In this document: piece after piece, positions 10,691 through 20,869 of the stretch
How positions within the stretch are numbered: position 1 is the first letter of the stretch
Layout of the letters: each line of letters begins with the position of its first letter
From: Rhipicephalus microplus
Lineage: Eukaryota; Arthropoda; Arachnida; Ixodida; Ixodidae
Assembly: GCF_043290135.1 (NCBI RefSeq)
Contig: NC_134710.1
Span: forward strand, 204,684,192 to 204,748,191
DNA: 64,000 bases
Direction of reading: 5' to 3'
Position numbers and translations under genes: made by a program
The notes under the pieces: model-generated
The model's database searches: none
The model's input: only the letters and a program-made list of their open reading frames with translations
Told to the model about the DNA's origin: nothing

Positions 10691-12250
10691 AGTCAAAGTG
10701 CGTATAGGTATTCTCCAGCGTGGTGCCTCAATCGTGGGCGCGCTTATTTTCGGTGCTTTCCATCACTTGTGTTCACCCTCAAGTTTGATTTGAAGTTACA
10801 GAGGTTAAACTGAGCCCGAACTTCACTTCGCTGACTTCACTCAGATTCTTTGAGCTATTACTGCATGTAGCAACGAGATCAGATGCATTTCGAAAATGCG
10901 CAAGACACGCACTGCTGATCAACTATCACTTTGCCACAAAGAAAACAAACCAGCAGCTTGAGTGGGTCGATCGTGTAAGAAAAAACTCATTATGATCTGG
11001 CTTATTGCACTGTCGGTTCAATATCTCTTGCCTGACATACACATCCGGGAGTCCGTCAGTGTGGTATGTCCGACTTGGTAAATCTCATGCGACACGCTAA
11101 AAATGCAAGCCCGACTCAGCAGTTGTCTCCACATCATTCAATAAACTTTCCCGTCCAGGGTCCTGTAATCTAATCGAAGCTTTCTGAACGCAAAATGAAC
11201 GGCTTGTCCTAAGCCAGTGCTTTAATACGACACTCCAAAGCAGCTCTTGATAGAATTAGACCTAAATAAAAGCTCCATTTACGCCGCGATGACACGGCAA
11301 AGCACTTCTAACAAGCACTTTCAAACGGCGGCCATCCTGATGAAGTCTAAGTAATTGCGAGGGCTAAAAGCGCATTACCACTCACGCTTGACAACATCGA
11401 CGTATTTCAAACGGCACGCGCGTGCTGTCCCGTTCGTAGGGTTTGCATCTCCACCGAACGCATTCAAGACGGCAGGCAGAAACGTGTCCGGTATTGATGA
11501 ATTATCGGGAAACAATCCGGCTTTAAAAAGGCATTAATGAGTGGCCCACGAGCGAGGTCGCCTGGCATCGGCTCTGTGAAAGCGGGACGCGAATGTTTGG
11601 GCGACGAACTGCCGGCGCCGAGAGGCATATAGATGGTATACGGCGGGGATGCGCCCGCTTGTCGAAAGCTCGCCGACTTCCCGTTCGGCAATTCTCATTA
11701 CAACTTGTCCCTGCGGAAATGCAGCACGTTCAGCTTCACACGCTTTTCGTCCCTTCTCTCATCTCTTTGGTAAGCTGCTCTCACCGAAAGGAATTGTCAT
11801 CAGGCTTACAGGCGCGTGTTCATAACGGCAGCTTATGGTGGTGTTTCCTTGTACACGCTGCAAGCTTTGACCGGTTCGATAGCAGTTTTCGACGACTGCT
11901 GCTCGGTTCGATTGCTTTCTGAGTTCTAAAGCGCAGGATGAGCGCGAGGCTTCTACGTGCTCAAATGAATCACTGGAGGAAAACATGTCCTATTGAGTTT
12001 TTTTTTTCATTTTAGCAGTGGAGCATGCGTACTCCCCTGCACACGTACGAACACCCACTTTTGAACACATATTGAGAAGAAACGTGCAGAATTTTCACGG
12101 TTCTTGTATATTCTCTCGACTATCAGAAGCACCACAAGCCTTACCCAAGCGGCAATTGGTGAGTTTATGCATATTAGAAGTTGAAGCGCATGAGTGACGC
12201 TCACTAGGTGTGCTGCGTGCATATATACGTGTATCTATACAGTATGGTGG
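10691..12250. other. Unassigned DNA
   Basis: There are scattered frames up to 109 aa (11593-11922, plus) without recognisable motifs, and no repeat family that recurs elsewhere in the window. Confidence 0.45.
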
Positions 12251-12780
12251 GGTAGAAGGAGACGAGGCGAAACACGGCAGTTTGAATCGGCCAGCCTCTG
12301 TAGCTAATACAAAATCGGCTTTTCTTTCTTTCTATTTTCCAGCGATAAGTGCTTGTTTTTAGCTAACTTTTCATGTTTAAAAGTTGCTGATTTCTGACAG
12401 CACTCGCGCGCCATGTATTATGCGGCTGGTTGGAGTGGGTTCATGACCTGTCAAAAAGAAGTGAAATCCTGCTTGGCTGAATTTTCGGATCTGTGTATGA
12501 ACCTTCTCCTGCATCACTACAGAAACGTAAACGGTTACTTCGTTTCTTTAGACTACGTGCAACATACCACTTCTTTTTAATTATGGCGTGTGAGAGAAGA
12601 AAACGTGACAAAAAGGCACACAATTGCCTGAGAGAGTGCCCAGTTAAGTTAACGATTAAATTAAACTCTTTATACACTGTATTTGATTTTGTTTAGGAGG
12701 GTTGAGGCATATAAAGAAAGCTCAAATAGAGCTTCCTGGCAGGAAAACGACATAAAAAAGCACTGATTGCCGGTCAGGAT

Positions 12781-13280
12781 ATGGTTCCTTCAATTCGCAT
12801 TCCATCAAGGTTTTTCCATGTTCCCAAGGATGCTCTCAAGAAACGTATAAAAATGTTCACAAACACGTCTTGGAATATAGTTTTAAAGATTTTCTCTAAT
12901 ACTCTACTTGAAAAAAGCGTGCTAGAAATCGGAATCCGGAGAACAGCTTCAAATTCATTGCCTCACAAAGTCCGGCTGATGAAGTTAAAAGATATGAAAC
13001 GCCTGAACAGTTTGACATGAAAACGGCAGAAAGAGGTGAAGAAGACAAATCAACACATATCAATAGCCTTCAATTGTTGAATAATCCAATGAGAAGCAAG
13101 CGTTCAACAAAAGACGACATCAGCACAAAGAAAGACTGTCATTGTCTGATCTGCAAGGAGTTTAGCAGCAGCACAACACCGCGTTCTGTCTGGACACAAT
13201 GCGTGGAGTCGCAAGAACTTGGCTTCTAAAGACTGTGTAAGGGCCCGCGGAGTGAACTTCGTCATTCTACTGTGAAAACT
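12781..13280 (+). pseudogene. Possible transposase C-terminal remnant with broken PHD-like zinc finger
   Basis: Two abutting frames (12781-13020 and 13017-13229) overlap by 4 bp. The second ends with CHCLICKEF, then WTQCVES. After a stop or frame change come residues similar to KDCVRARGVNFV near 13225-13270. The spacing resembles the C-x2-C, WxQC, H/C pattern found at the C-terminus of some arthropod DDE transposases (pogo/Tigger-like) and in PHD fingers. Just downstream, 13329-13350 reads GGGGCAAAATGAGACAC, a sequence of the kind seen in pogo-like termini. No DDE core is visible. The assignment is tentative. Confidence 0.35.
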
Positions 13281-13461
13281 GAAAGAATGAATTTTACTTC
13301 ACACTGTCTCGTTTCGCCTGGCAGGTTGGGGCAAAATGAGACACTTGAAGCATTTTTATTTGTATTTAAAATACTGTTTTAAACACAACATACCCCCTAC
13401 CGAAAGAAAACACTGAAAAGTCAAATAATAAAATCAATAACCTAAAACCTAAAATTTTTGT

Positions 13462-13703
<242 letters not shown>

Positions 13704-13722
13704 CGATTCCCCCTCCCCCCGA
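13704..13722 (-). promoter_or_regulatory. Polypurine tract of TRG-A
   Basis: On the minus strand a purine run ending GGGGGAATCG sits immediately upstream of the 3' LTR. This is where plus-strand DNA synthesis primes in LTR retrotransposons. Confidence 0.8.
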
Positions 13723-14034
13723 AAGAAGACATGGATTACGAACAAGAAAAAGCAAACAAGGAGAGGTTAAAAAGTCACAAACGTCAAAATTCAGAATTGG
13801 TCCTATGCTCTAGGGTAGTTCCGTAAACTTTCAATGACTTCAGGGGAGAGTGCAGCAGTCCGGTTAACGCAGGAGTTCTGGTGGGCGAGGCTGGTGGTTG
13901 CGTCCTGGATAACACAAAAATGCTTTGGACGTGGAGATAGGGGTAATCACAGCTGGTATTCTTGTGAAGAACGAATGAGGCTTGAACATCTTGCAGAATC
14001 GACAGTTCCGATATTGTAGGCATCGAATTCCTCG

Positions 14035-14904
14035 TCATGGGAGAATCACAGGCCATGCAGGCAGTATGCGTGCGCGTTGATCGAGCTTGATTGGGCGCTG
14101 CCTGTGTGCCTGCCGAGTACAAGGGGTGCTTTTGTGGCTTTTGGAAAACTTTCCATAGCGATGTCGCAGATGTTTTGATCGAAGGCGCATTTTTGATCTC
14201 TGGTGAAGAATGTATCCACGACGATGGGCCTTTTCGCTATGTTCTTTGAGCCTTAAGAGCGGTTTAGATGAAGTTTTCTTTCGTCGTTGACAATGTTGAA
14301 GCGTACGTTGACGTTGTAGTTTCTTGCTTTCGTCGACTTGCTTGGGGTGTGACATTGATCGTGGTGTGCCAGGATTCTTAGCGATTCCTCTGCAGGCTTC
14401 TACGACGCCAACCAATGCAGCTGTTTTTGGTGCAAGACAATGTGGGGGGTTTCGCGCACTTGAATCTTCTGTATTCATAAGCTGCTCATTGTTGGTGGTT
14501 GCCTGAAGAGTACTTGTGTCATCCGAAGTAGCACCTGGGCTTTTGTTTTCATCGTTGGCAGTGAGGTTGTATACTAGATTCACGTCGCTTTGATCTTTTG
14601 ATTGATGAATACCAGACACTTCTGCAAAAGACTTTTCTTCACAAGATGCTGATTGTGAATGCTTCTGTCTTTGTTGAGCTGCTGAGCTGAATACTTTGAC
14701 CGAATAAGATTTCTGTGAACATTCGTTGTCTGGTTTGGTTTCGCGCGAATTTACTAACTCATCATGCGTAAATGCGACAGTCTTATGAGGTGCTTCCTCA
14801 GGTTTATCAGTAATGTTGATGACAGGTGATACGAAGTTAGTTTGCAAGGTACGCATGCCGCACGGAAGTATTAAATGCACCTGGGTCATAAATAGTGGAT
14901 TCAA
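14035..14904 (-). CDS. TRG-A C-terminal Gag-like frame (basic tail)
   Basis: This open frame of 289 codons overlaps the end of the capsid-like frame (14837-15433) by 68 bp in a different register. Either a frameshift split one ancestral gag or expression uses recoding; the homologous TRG-B gag runs in one register. The first half is acidic and polar (Ser, Thr, Glu, Asn rich). The last 110 or so residues are strongly basic (RRKKTSSKPLLRLKEHSEK, then many Arg, Lys and His), consistent with nucleic-acid binding in place of the usual CCHC knuckle, which I do not see. It has no enzyme motifs. The start at 14904 is only the first Met of the frame. Confidence 0.55.
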   Translation of the reverse strand: MNPLFMTQVHLILPCGMRTLQTNFVSPVINITDKPEEAPHKTVAFTHDELVNSRETKPDNECSQKSYSVKVFSSAAQQRQKHSQSASCEEKSFAEVSGIHQSKDQSDVNLVYNLTANDENKSPGATSDDTSTLQATTNNEQLMNTEDSSARNPPHCLAPKTAALVGVVEACRGIAKNPGTPRSMSHPKQVDESKKLQRQRTLQHCQRRKKTSSKPLLRLKEHSEKAHRRGYILHQRSKMRLRSKHLRHRYGKFSKSHKSTPCTRQAHRQRPIKLDQRARILPAWPVILP

Positions 14905-15433
14905 ATCTTTTATGCAGTGAAGAGTTAAGCATTGGCGATAATTGCGCTGATGAGGAACCAGGTGGAAAGTTGTGAAAACGATCGCGTGGTCTTTCCGTTA
15001 GCACGTGGCTAGCTTCACCTGACGGGAATTGTAAATCCATGATCCGTGGTCGAATGCGTGAAGATGAAGGCTGCTTATGACTGCGATGGCGGAGTTCGAA
15101 TGCATTGAGAGTGCGTGTTTTAATCGAATCTTCATTATAGTCTTGAAACCAGATGATCATTTCTTCTTTTATCTTTTGCCAAGACTCGTCGTTGTCGAAT
15201 ATGTGGGTGAGGTAAAATTTAAATGCCTCACCGGTGACGTAGTCGCTGAAGTTCGTAACCATCTCCCGTTCCGACCATGATGCAGCGGTAGCATGGAGCT
15301 CGAACAGGTTGAACCAGTCCTGTACAGGTCCATCGTCCGCTGCTCCGGTGTACTTGGGGATGGGAAGGTCAGTCGATGGTGCTGTCATGATGCTGGTCAT
15401 GTTGTAGAGCTTGGATGCACTTGTGTGGTTCAC
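14837..15433 (-). CDS. TRG-A Gag capsid-like protein, N-terminal frame
   Basis: This 198-codon frame begins upstream of the conserved MTA start shared with TRG-B; the better start is the Met before TAPSTDLPIPKY near 15388. Residues from there match retrotransposon capsid N-domains in pattern: a WF pair (PVQDWFNLFELHA), W-S-E-R-E, a F-x-x-Y, GEAFKFY, then D-E-S-W-x-x-IK-x-x-M. This is the classic Ty3/gypsy-type Gag spacing. It is nearly identical to TRG-B for about 80 residues and then diverges. Gag packages the element RNA into particles. The frame ends at a stop, where the overlapping register at 14035-14904 takes over. Confidence 0.75.
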   Translation of the reverse strand: MNHTSASKLYNMTSIMTAPSTDLPIPKYTGAADDGPVQDWFNLFELHATAASWSEREMVTNFSDYVTGEAFKFYLTHIFDNDESWQKIKEEMIIWFQDYNEDSIKTRTLNAFELRHRSHKQPSSSRIRPRIMDLQFPSGEASHVLTERPRDRFHNFPPGSSSAQLSPMLNSSLHKRFESTIYDPGAFNTSVRHAYLAN

Positions 15434-15517
15434 ATTCAGTCACTGCGTCTGGCTGAGGTGTTCGATGATGATGGCCGGTTGATGAAGTGGCTACCAGGTC
15501 TTCATCCTGTCGACTCG

Positions 15518-15625
15518 TGTGACGCTACGATGACTGGGTGACGTGGCCTGGCTCATACCCCATGTTTTATTCTGTTCTGACTTCTTCTTCACCGGCTTCT
15601 ACCAACAATCGCTTCATACGTCACA
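15518..15625 (-). repeat. TRG-A 5' LTR
   Basis: The 108-bp copy runs from TGTGACG to CGTCACA and is followed directly on the plus strand by (AT)n. On the minus strand the leader after the LTR starts with CGAGTCGACAGGATGAAGAC. The same leader follows the TRG-B 5' LTR, so it may hold the primer-binding site, although it is not the common TGG-type match. Confidence 0.88.
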
Positions 15626-15647
15626 TATATATATATATATATATATA
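15626..15647. repeat. (TA)n target tract between TRG-A and hairpin
   Basis: A short TA run directly follows the TRG-A LTR. It is part of the host TA-repeat sequence. Confidence 0.9.
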
Positions 15648-15680
15648 GGCAGGCATGGTGGTTGAGTGGCCGTAGCGTTG

Positions 15681-15866
15681 TATATAGTCCAGTAGATCCT
15701 CCGTGAGTGGTCACAACGTGGTTTATTTCTACGTTTCGGCCTAGAGTGTGGCCTTCATCAGGATTAATGATACAGTTTGTCGGTGCTGATGAAGGCCAGA
15801 CTGTAGGCCTAAACGTCGAAATAAACCACGTTGTGACCGCTCACGGAGGATCTACTGGACTATATA
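15681..15866. mobile_element. Hairpin MITE with 81-bp arms
   Basis: The arms 15681-15761 and 15786-15866 are reverse complements with five mismatches, separated by a 24-bp loop. Each arm contains GTGGTTTATTTC and GGCCTTCATCAG. The ends are TATATAGTCC. It is non-coding. It sits exactly between the two divergent Gag-only elements, in the TA-rich linker. Confidence 0.93.
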
Positions 15867-15872
15867 TATATA

Positions 15873-15922
15873 TGTGACGCTATGATATATGGGCCACGTC
15901 ACCCATTCATCGTAGCGTCACA
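15873..15922 (+). repeat. TRG-B 5' LTR, internally deleted
   Basis: It has the TGTGACG start and the GTAGCGTCACA end of the family. The middle, including the region homologous to the polyadenylation signal, is missing. The element therefore has a damaged promoter. Confidence 0.82.
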
Positions 15923-16049
15923 CAAGTCGACAGGATGAAGACCTCGCAACCACTTCATCGCCCAGCCATCATCATCGAATACCTCAGCGAGACGCAGTGA
16001 CCGAACGCGGACCACAGAAGAACGCGGACCACCAAGACCACCAAGCATC

Positions 16050-17666
16050 ATGACAGCAGCATCAGATGACCTTCCCATTCCTAAGTACACCGGAGCAGCA
16101 GACGATGGACCCGTGCAGGACTGGTTCTACCTGTACGAGCTCCACGCTACCGCTGCATCTTGGTCGGAACGGGAGATGGTTACGAACTTCAGCGACTACG
16201 TCACCGGTGAGGCATTCAAATTTTACCTAATTCACATATTCTAGAACGACGAGTCATGGCAAAAAATCAAAGAGGAGATGATTACCCGTTTTAATGACTA
16301 TGACCAAGACTTACTCATTGCCAACCATCTAGAGACAACTGCACACTATCGTCAATTTTCTAAGCAGTCCTCAAGCATTCGAAAGTCTAGCGCGAATCGA
16401 CAAGTGCCTCAAGACGAAGTGGCACATGCGTTTACTTACAGAAGGCCATGCGTATATTCGGAAAAACCTAACCGTCAAGCGCGCATCCCTTCTGCGCGAA
16501 AGTCAGCATTTCCGAAGTCATCACTTCAACATACGACACGAGACGTCGCTCACCCTACTGATGCCTTTCATGCGTCGTCTCGCATTCATGGTCCACCACC
16601 TGGTTTTCTACGACGCAGCTCTTCAAAGGCTCCTAACGGTCACTATTCGTGTCATAAGGACGCCTTGTTCATGGTAGACCAGCTGACACATGAGGAAAAT
16701 GCCGAACAACGCCATGACGACTCAAAGAGTGAAAATCAGTCTTCACACATTGGATCAGCTTATTTTCCATCTAGCACAATTGGGCTACCTCCTGGTTTTC
16801 CACCACTTGGCTCTCTCGTCGCTCACAACGCCCACCTCACATCTAGCACGCTCACAATGGTCGGGATAGAGCTGCGGAGCTCGGAGAATACTCAGCCAAG
16901 CCCTGAACCTACCATCCAGATTCAGGAGCAAGAACCACTCGCTGCGAACACCGAAGAAGAAGAACCTGTTGATGTATCTATCAACTCTGAAGCATTACCT
17001 TCATTACCCGAAATGCAGCACAACAGCCTAGAGACTACTACCTGCCCACTCGACACCACATTCATTTGCCCAGAAAGTCAGTGTCATGGTCAAAAAGGGC
17101 TGCCACCTCAGCTCTTTTCGCAGCAACATCATCAATGCCAGCAAGTCCAAGAACAACAGAGATTCCAAGGGCTATACGAACAAGGACGACGACGAATGGA
17201 ATCATCTTCGAAAGAACACACGCGGTTTACGGAGAGCCGTTTACAAACGTATCAACCAAACCGACGACATATTCAAGATTTCTCGCTCGAAACAAAGAAA
17301 GCATCGAATCCAGGATATTTTCCCAAGGGACGTCGAGTAAGCTTTCTCCAGTCCAGATCAAGACTCAGGCAACACGACATACAACGTCGAGAAAGCCTCC
17401 AAACCATACCCTGTATTCCGCAAGGACGCAGAAATCACCGCACCAGCCTCGGTCAACAAGCACGCGAACGGGTGGCGACGCATGGGTTCCAATCAAGACA
17501 AATAGCACGACACCTGCGCAAATCATCCAGCCAATGCTTCAAGGCCATCACACCACGTTCATTCATTGCAAGAATACCGGCAGTGTTTCCATCTGATTTC
17601 ACGCTCAAAGCATGCTTATGCTATCCTGGGCGCAACACCCAGCCTCGTCTACCAGAGCTACCCTAG
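16050..17666 (+). CDS. TRG-B Gag-like protein, one in-frame stop
   Basis: The Met at 16050 matches the conserved MTA start shared with TRG-A. Residues 1-64 are almost identical to TRG-A (LPIPKYTGAADDGPVQDWF, GEAFKFY). A TAG at 16242-16244 replaces the Asp codon of the FDNDESW stretch. The same register then stays open for more than 470 codons to 17666. The middle carries two PPGF motifs and a Glu-rich stretch (about residues 305-320). The C-terminal 180 residues are rich in Arg, Gln and Ser and basic, probably RNA-binding. No CCHC knuckle, protease or RT motif is visible. Such a long open register after one stop suggests recent inactivation, or readthrough of TAG. Confidence 0.72.
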
Positions 17667-17806
17667 ATTTGACCGGACAGCTGCCCTCTGCTGTGAAGCT
17701 TTTGTGCAAGATAAGAAACTCCCTTATGAAATCGAACTACCGTGCATTTTGACATTCTTCACTTTATGCTTTTTGTTGCTTTGTTGATTGTAACGTGCTC
17801 ATTCTT

Positions 17807-17825
17807 TCGGGGAGAGGGGGAATCA
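17807..17825 (+). promoter_or_regulatory. Polypurine tract of TRG-B
   Basis: GGGGAGAGGGGGAATCA lies immediately before the TGTGACG start of the 3' LTR, matching the position and content of the TRG-A tract. Confidence 0.82.
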
Positions 17826-17933
17826 TGTGACGTATGAAGGTAGCGATGGTTGGTAGAGGCAGAGAAGGAAGAAGGGCAGAAAGGAATAAACATGGCGTAT
17901 GAGCCAGGCCACGTCACCCATTCATCGTAGCGT

Positions 17934-17937
<4 letters not shown>
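17826..17937 (+). repeat. TRG-B 3' LTR
   Basis: 112 bp with TGTGACG and CGTCACA ends and AATAAA near position 60. It is followed at once by about 25 TA units. Confidence 0.88.

Positions 17938-17987
<50 letters not shown>
17938..17987. repeat. (TA)n microsatellite
   Basis: About 25 TA units lie between the TRG-B 3' LTR and a small MITE. Confidence 0.97.
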
Positions 17988-17990
<3 letters not shown>

Positions 17991-18212
17991 TGTGGTGAAA
18001 CCGAATAGAGGAGAGTTGTTACATTAACTATCAACCAACTTCATAGTGTGGATTTGTGTGCAGCCCTTGTAATTCCAGCTTGCACGACGCACATACGTTA
18101 ACCAAATGAGAAGAACTGCAGTCCTGTAACCGCTGTTTTGAACAGTGACGTCATTGTGGTCACCTTCTTGTGGCGCTCATTGGGTCATTTGGTTTCGGTT
18201 TCGCCGCAGAAC
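17988..18212. mobile_element. Small MITE with 18-bp terminal inverted repeats
   Basis: The left end TTCTGTGGTGAAACCGAA and the right end (reverse complement TTCTGCGGCGAAACCGAA) match with two mismatches, 225 bp apart. It is non-coding. The left end directly abuts a TA repeat, so a TA target duplication cannot be read. Confidence 0.65.
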
Positions 18213-18895
18213 TTAGGAGAACTTTATTAATTCGCACTTTCTGCTAGAGGCCACTTTTATGAAATCTGAAAGCGGCAATAGGTACTTCGCGTGAATGACT
18301 TCGATTGTCCCTTTTGGCTTAGCTACGTAACTCCGGTAATTAAGAAGTTCTTGCTTTACCTTTTCTAAATACTTCTCTATGTGATGTCTTCAACCCTCCT
18401 AAGATGCCCACTACAGAAAAAGCAACTGTGAAGACAGTGAGCAAATAGCACCTTGTGGTGATATTTAAATATTATTTGACACATTTTTTCAAGCATCCTG
18501 CATATTCTTCATACATCACTTCAATACATATTGACTAAAGGAGTGAATTACGTAGACAAATGCCGTGCTTTCCACCCCCCAGCAGCCCCGCCCACTTTTT
18601 CCGGGGAAGCTGTTGATAAATATATTTATTGTAATTTTTTTCTAGGAACATGTCCTTGCTGATTTGCGACAACTCATAACAATTATTTGAAGGTACATAT
18701 CAAAAGGCTTGAAGAAGAGCATAGATTACACAAAATATTGGTGCTAAATGAGCACGGACATCATGCTTAAAAGTAAGCTGATAGACGTACGGACTCATGA
18801 GTTGACTCACTCAGACTGAGATCGAGCCTTCAGTTGGAGTAGGAGTGAGTCCTGGAGAGCAATATTTTTTTTAGTTTGAGTTGGACGTAGACCTG
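18213..18895. other. Unassigned DNA
   Basis: No frame, repeat or element terminus is recognised. Confidence 0.45.
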
Positions 18896-19204
18896 TTGAA
18901 AAAAAAAGTCAGAGCTTTGCCGCAAAGGCGAAGCAATGAACACGATAACAACAAATTGGAAGGTCATGCGCAGGATGGCAAGCAGATCAAAACGTGTCTC
19001 ACGTTTCTCACGCACAAATGACGCACAAAACGTACTCATTGGTATCGAAAAACACGATGAAGCATCTCAGTTGTTTCTTTGCCCCGTCTGAAAGGCGCGC
19101 CCTATTTGCAAACGGAGAATGTGCAACGATTGCAGTGACCTTTGTGCGCACGGTAACTACAACATAATACGTAGTAGACGTACGATCCTCTCCACTGCAA
19201 GATA

Positions 19205-19866
19205 ATAGACAGTTATAGTTTAGCGTTACCGTCGTAGCATATGTTAAGAGAATGGCGTGACTGTGAAGCAAACGTTCGTTGTGAGCAGCGTCTTATAGTT
19301 CAGCGGGATAGCGTTTACGTGCACCAGCTGAGATGGTGGCGCCACCTATTAGATGGCTAATAAGTTAAAGAACAGTGAAAATGAAAAGAAAACGAGAATG
19401 TTATCCTATGCGACACGCGAAGCATTGTTAGAAGTTTATTTTGGCAGTAATAAAAGTAAATAAATATGAATAACGCACGAAACGCGAAAACATCTATGTT
19501 GCCGATTTGTTTACATGAATCTTGTAGTTAGGCCTAGACGCATCCGAAATGGAAAGCTATCTCAAAAACTACGCCAACTTATCTGTAATACTCGCTTATA
19601 GAGGCTAACTGAAGGCAAGCGAAACCACTTTAAACAGTCGTTTGCTGCGAACAAGGTGAATCTTTCAACAACTACGCCAAAATCACTTCGAAGCGGGCGT
19701 CCAAGAGCGCCGCCATGTTTACATACACTACGTACACCTGCGCTACCACGGTAACGTGAAATCTGAAAAATACCGCGCGTACGGGAAGCGGTACGGGTGA
19801 CGTACGTATCTGTGCATCCGCACCTCCATTTCGGTATCCCGGTAAGCCCAGTATACTATAACTCTA
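19205..19866. mobile_element. Possible MITE inserted in T1
   Basis: This segment is absent from the T1 copy at 62430. Its left edge (GTTATAGTTTAGCG) and right edge (reverse complement GTTATAGTATACTGGG) look like diverged terminal inverted repeats. A second similar motif (CTTATAGTTCAGCGGG) occurs at 19291. The ends are approximate. Confidence 0.4.
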
Positions 19867-20025
19867 ATGTCACGTGGTCGACCATACACCCCCTTGTTCT
19901 ATACGCGGGCCAAAGTACGCATGAGAGATGAGAGCCGCCGCACGCTCTCTGAGCCATCTTTCTGATAATGCTGAAAACACGGTTGTTCCCCTTTCACATG
20001 CCTGCTAATAGCGGAAAGTGGTGGG

Positions 20026-20119
20026 TATAAATAGCTCGCCGTTTGAACAAGGAAGTACCCCACGATGGCTCAGGGGTAACGCCTCGCATTCACGTCGCAG
20101 AGGTCCCACGTTAGATTCC
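20026..20119 (+). promoter_or_regulatory. TATA box plus Pol III A/B boxes (T1)
   Basis: TATAAATA at 20026-20033, A-box-like TGGCTCAGGGG at 20066-20076, and B-box-like CGTTAGATTCC at 20109-20119. The same arrangement is found in the T1 copy near 62925-63023. Confidence 0.5.
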
Positions 20120-20532
20120 GCGCACTGCAGTCTTTTTCTGGATTTTCTTTCTTTCTCGCGTGTTAATATATATAGATACGTATACATATACAATGCATGA
20201 CTTGCACGCCGGCACTGAAAAGAGCCGAGGAGTGTCCACATAATTCCTATCGCAATAGAAAGTTTTCGTAAGCGTGAGTCCGACTGAGTCTGGCTCTAGA
20301 AAATTTCGCTGACTCGTAGTTCGAGTGTGTTCTAAGCACAATATATAGTTCAAGAGTTAGTCTAATTGAGCTCCACAGTTTTCATAGACCTATTTTTTGT
20401 TTACCACACGCATTAGCCGAAATTGCGAAGATTTCTCGGGATACAAGTGCTTATCGCATGGTTCGTACTCTCCGGTAGTTCAGAATTATTATTGATGTGG
20501 CGCAGAGACGAGGTGTGAGTCGCCGTTGTTTT

Positions 20533-20862
20533 CTACTCAATCATTTTAAGAATGGCTGCTGTTTCGCCTGCAAACGCTATAAGCAGCACTGCGCTAAAGA
20601 TACCGATGCTCATGACAAGATTGGTAACAACCAACCGAGATCGATCATCTCGAAGCTTTGTCAAACTCTCAGCTACACAAAGACCTTGCATGAGAAGGTG
20701 TGATATGTTACCTCCCGTTCTAGTTTCGCTCGCAGTGCGACCTGCAGATAATTGATACAGAATTTGATTGAGAGTGTCGCATTGTGTGTTCGGCACAAAG
20801 TGATCCTGCTCAGTGTCTACTTCATTGGCTTTTGAGCTTGTTATGTTAATTGGTTGACACAA
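20533..20862 (-). CDS. Unrecognised open frame with one putative membrane helix, possible exon
   Basis: The 109-codon frame lacks an ATG start and begins just after AACTTTTAG, which could be a splice acceptor. Residues 1-75 are mixed polar with two Asn-Ile-Thr/Ser-type sites. About residues 78-98 form a hydrophobic stretch (VVTNLVMSIGIFSAVLLIAF) followed by a short tail and a stop. A GAG|GTAACA donor-like site lies inside the frame. Composition looks protein-like and it matches no repeat seen elsewhere in this window. It might be a terminal exon of a receptor or envelope-like protein. I do not recognise the family, and it could be chance. Confidence 0.3.
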   Translation of the reverse strand: MCQPINITSSKANEVDTEQDHFVPNTQCDTLNQILYQLSAGRTASETRTGGNISHLLMQGLCVAESLTKLRDDRSRLVVTNLVMSIGIFSAVLLIAFAGETAAILKMIE

Positions 20863-20869
20863 CTAAAAG

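Larger units (their letters stand above)
15873..17937 (+). mobile_element. TRG-B: Gag-only LTR retrotransposon, plus strand
   Basis: The 3' LTR is 17826-17937 (112 bp, TGTGACG...CGTCACA, AATAAA present). The 5' LTR, 15873-15922, keeps both ends but has lost about 60 bp internally. A polypurine tract GGGGAGAGGGGGAA precedes the 3' LTR at 17809-17822. The interior codes only for a Gag-like protein. It runs head-to-head with TRG-A, 247 bp apart. TA repeats flank both sides. The LTRs are diverged from those of TRG-A in the central part, so these are two subfamilies and not a duplicated or inverted copy. Confidence 0.82.
18896..20265 (+). mobile_element. T1 composite repeat, plus strand, with an insertion
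   Basis: The left part (18896-19165) and the right part (19880-20265) align to the uninterrupted T1 copy at 62430-63165. Shared landmarks are GGCGAAGCAATGAAC, AACAAATTGGAAGGTCATGC and CACAAATGACGCAC on the left, then TATAAATA, a tRNA-like segment and GTGTCCA on the right. The extra 700 bp or so between them holds a probable DNA element. It is non-coding. Confidence 0.7.
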
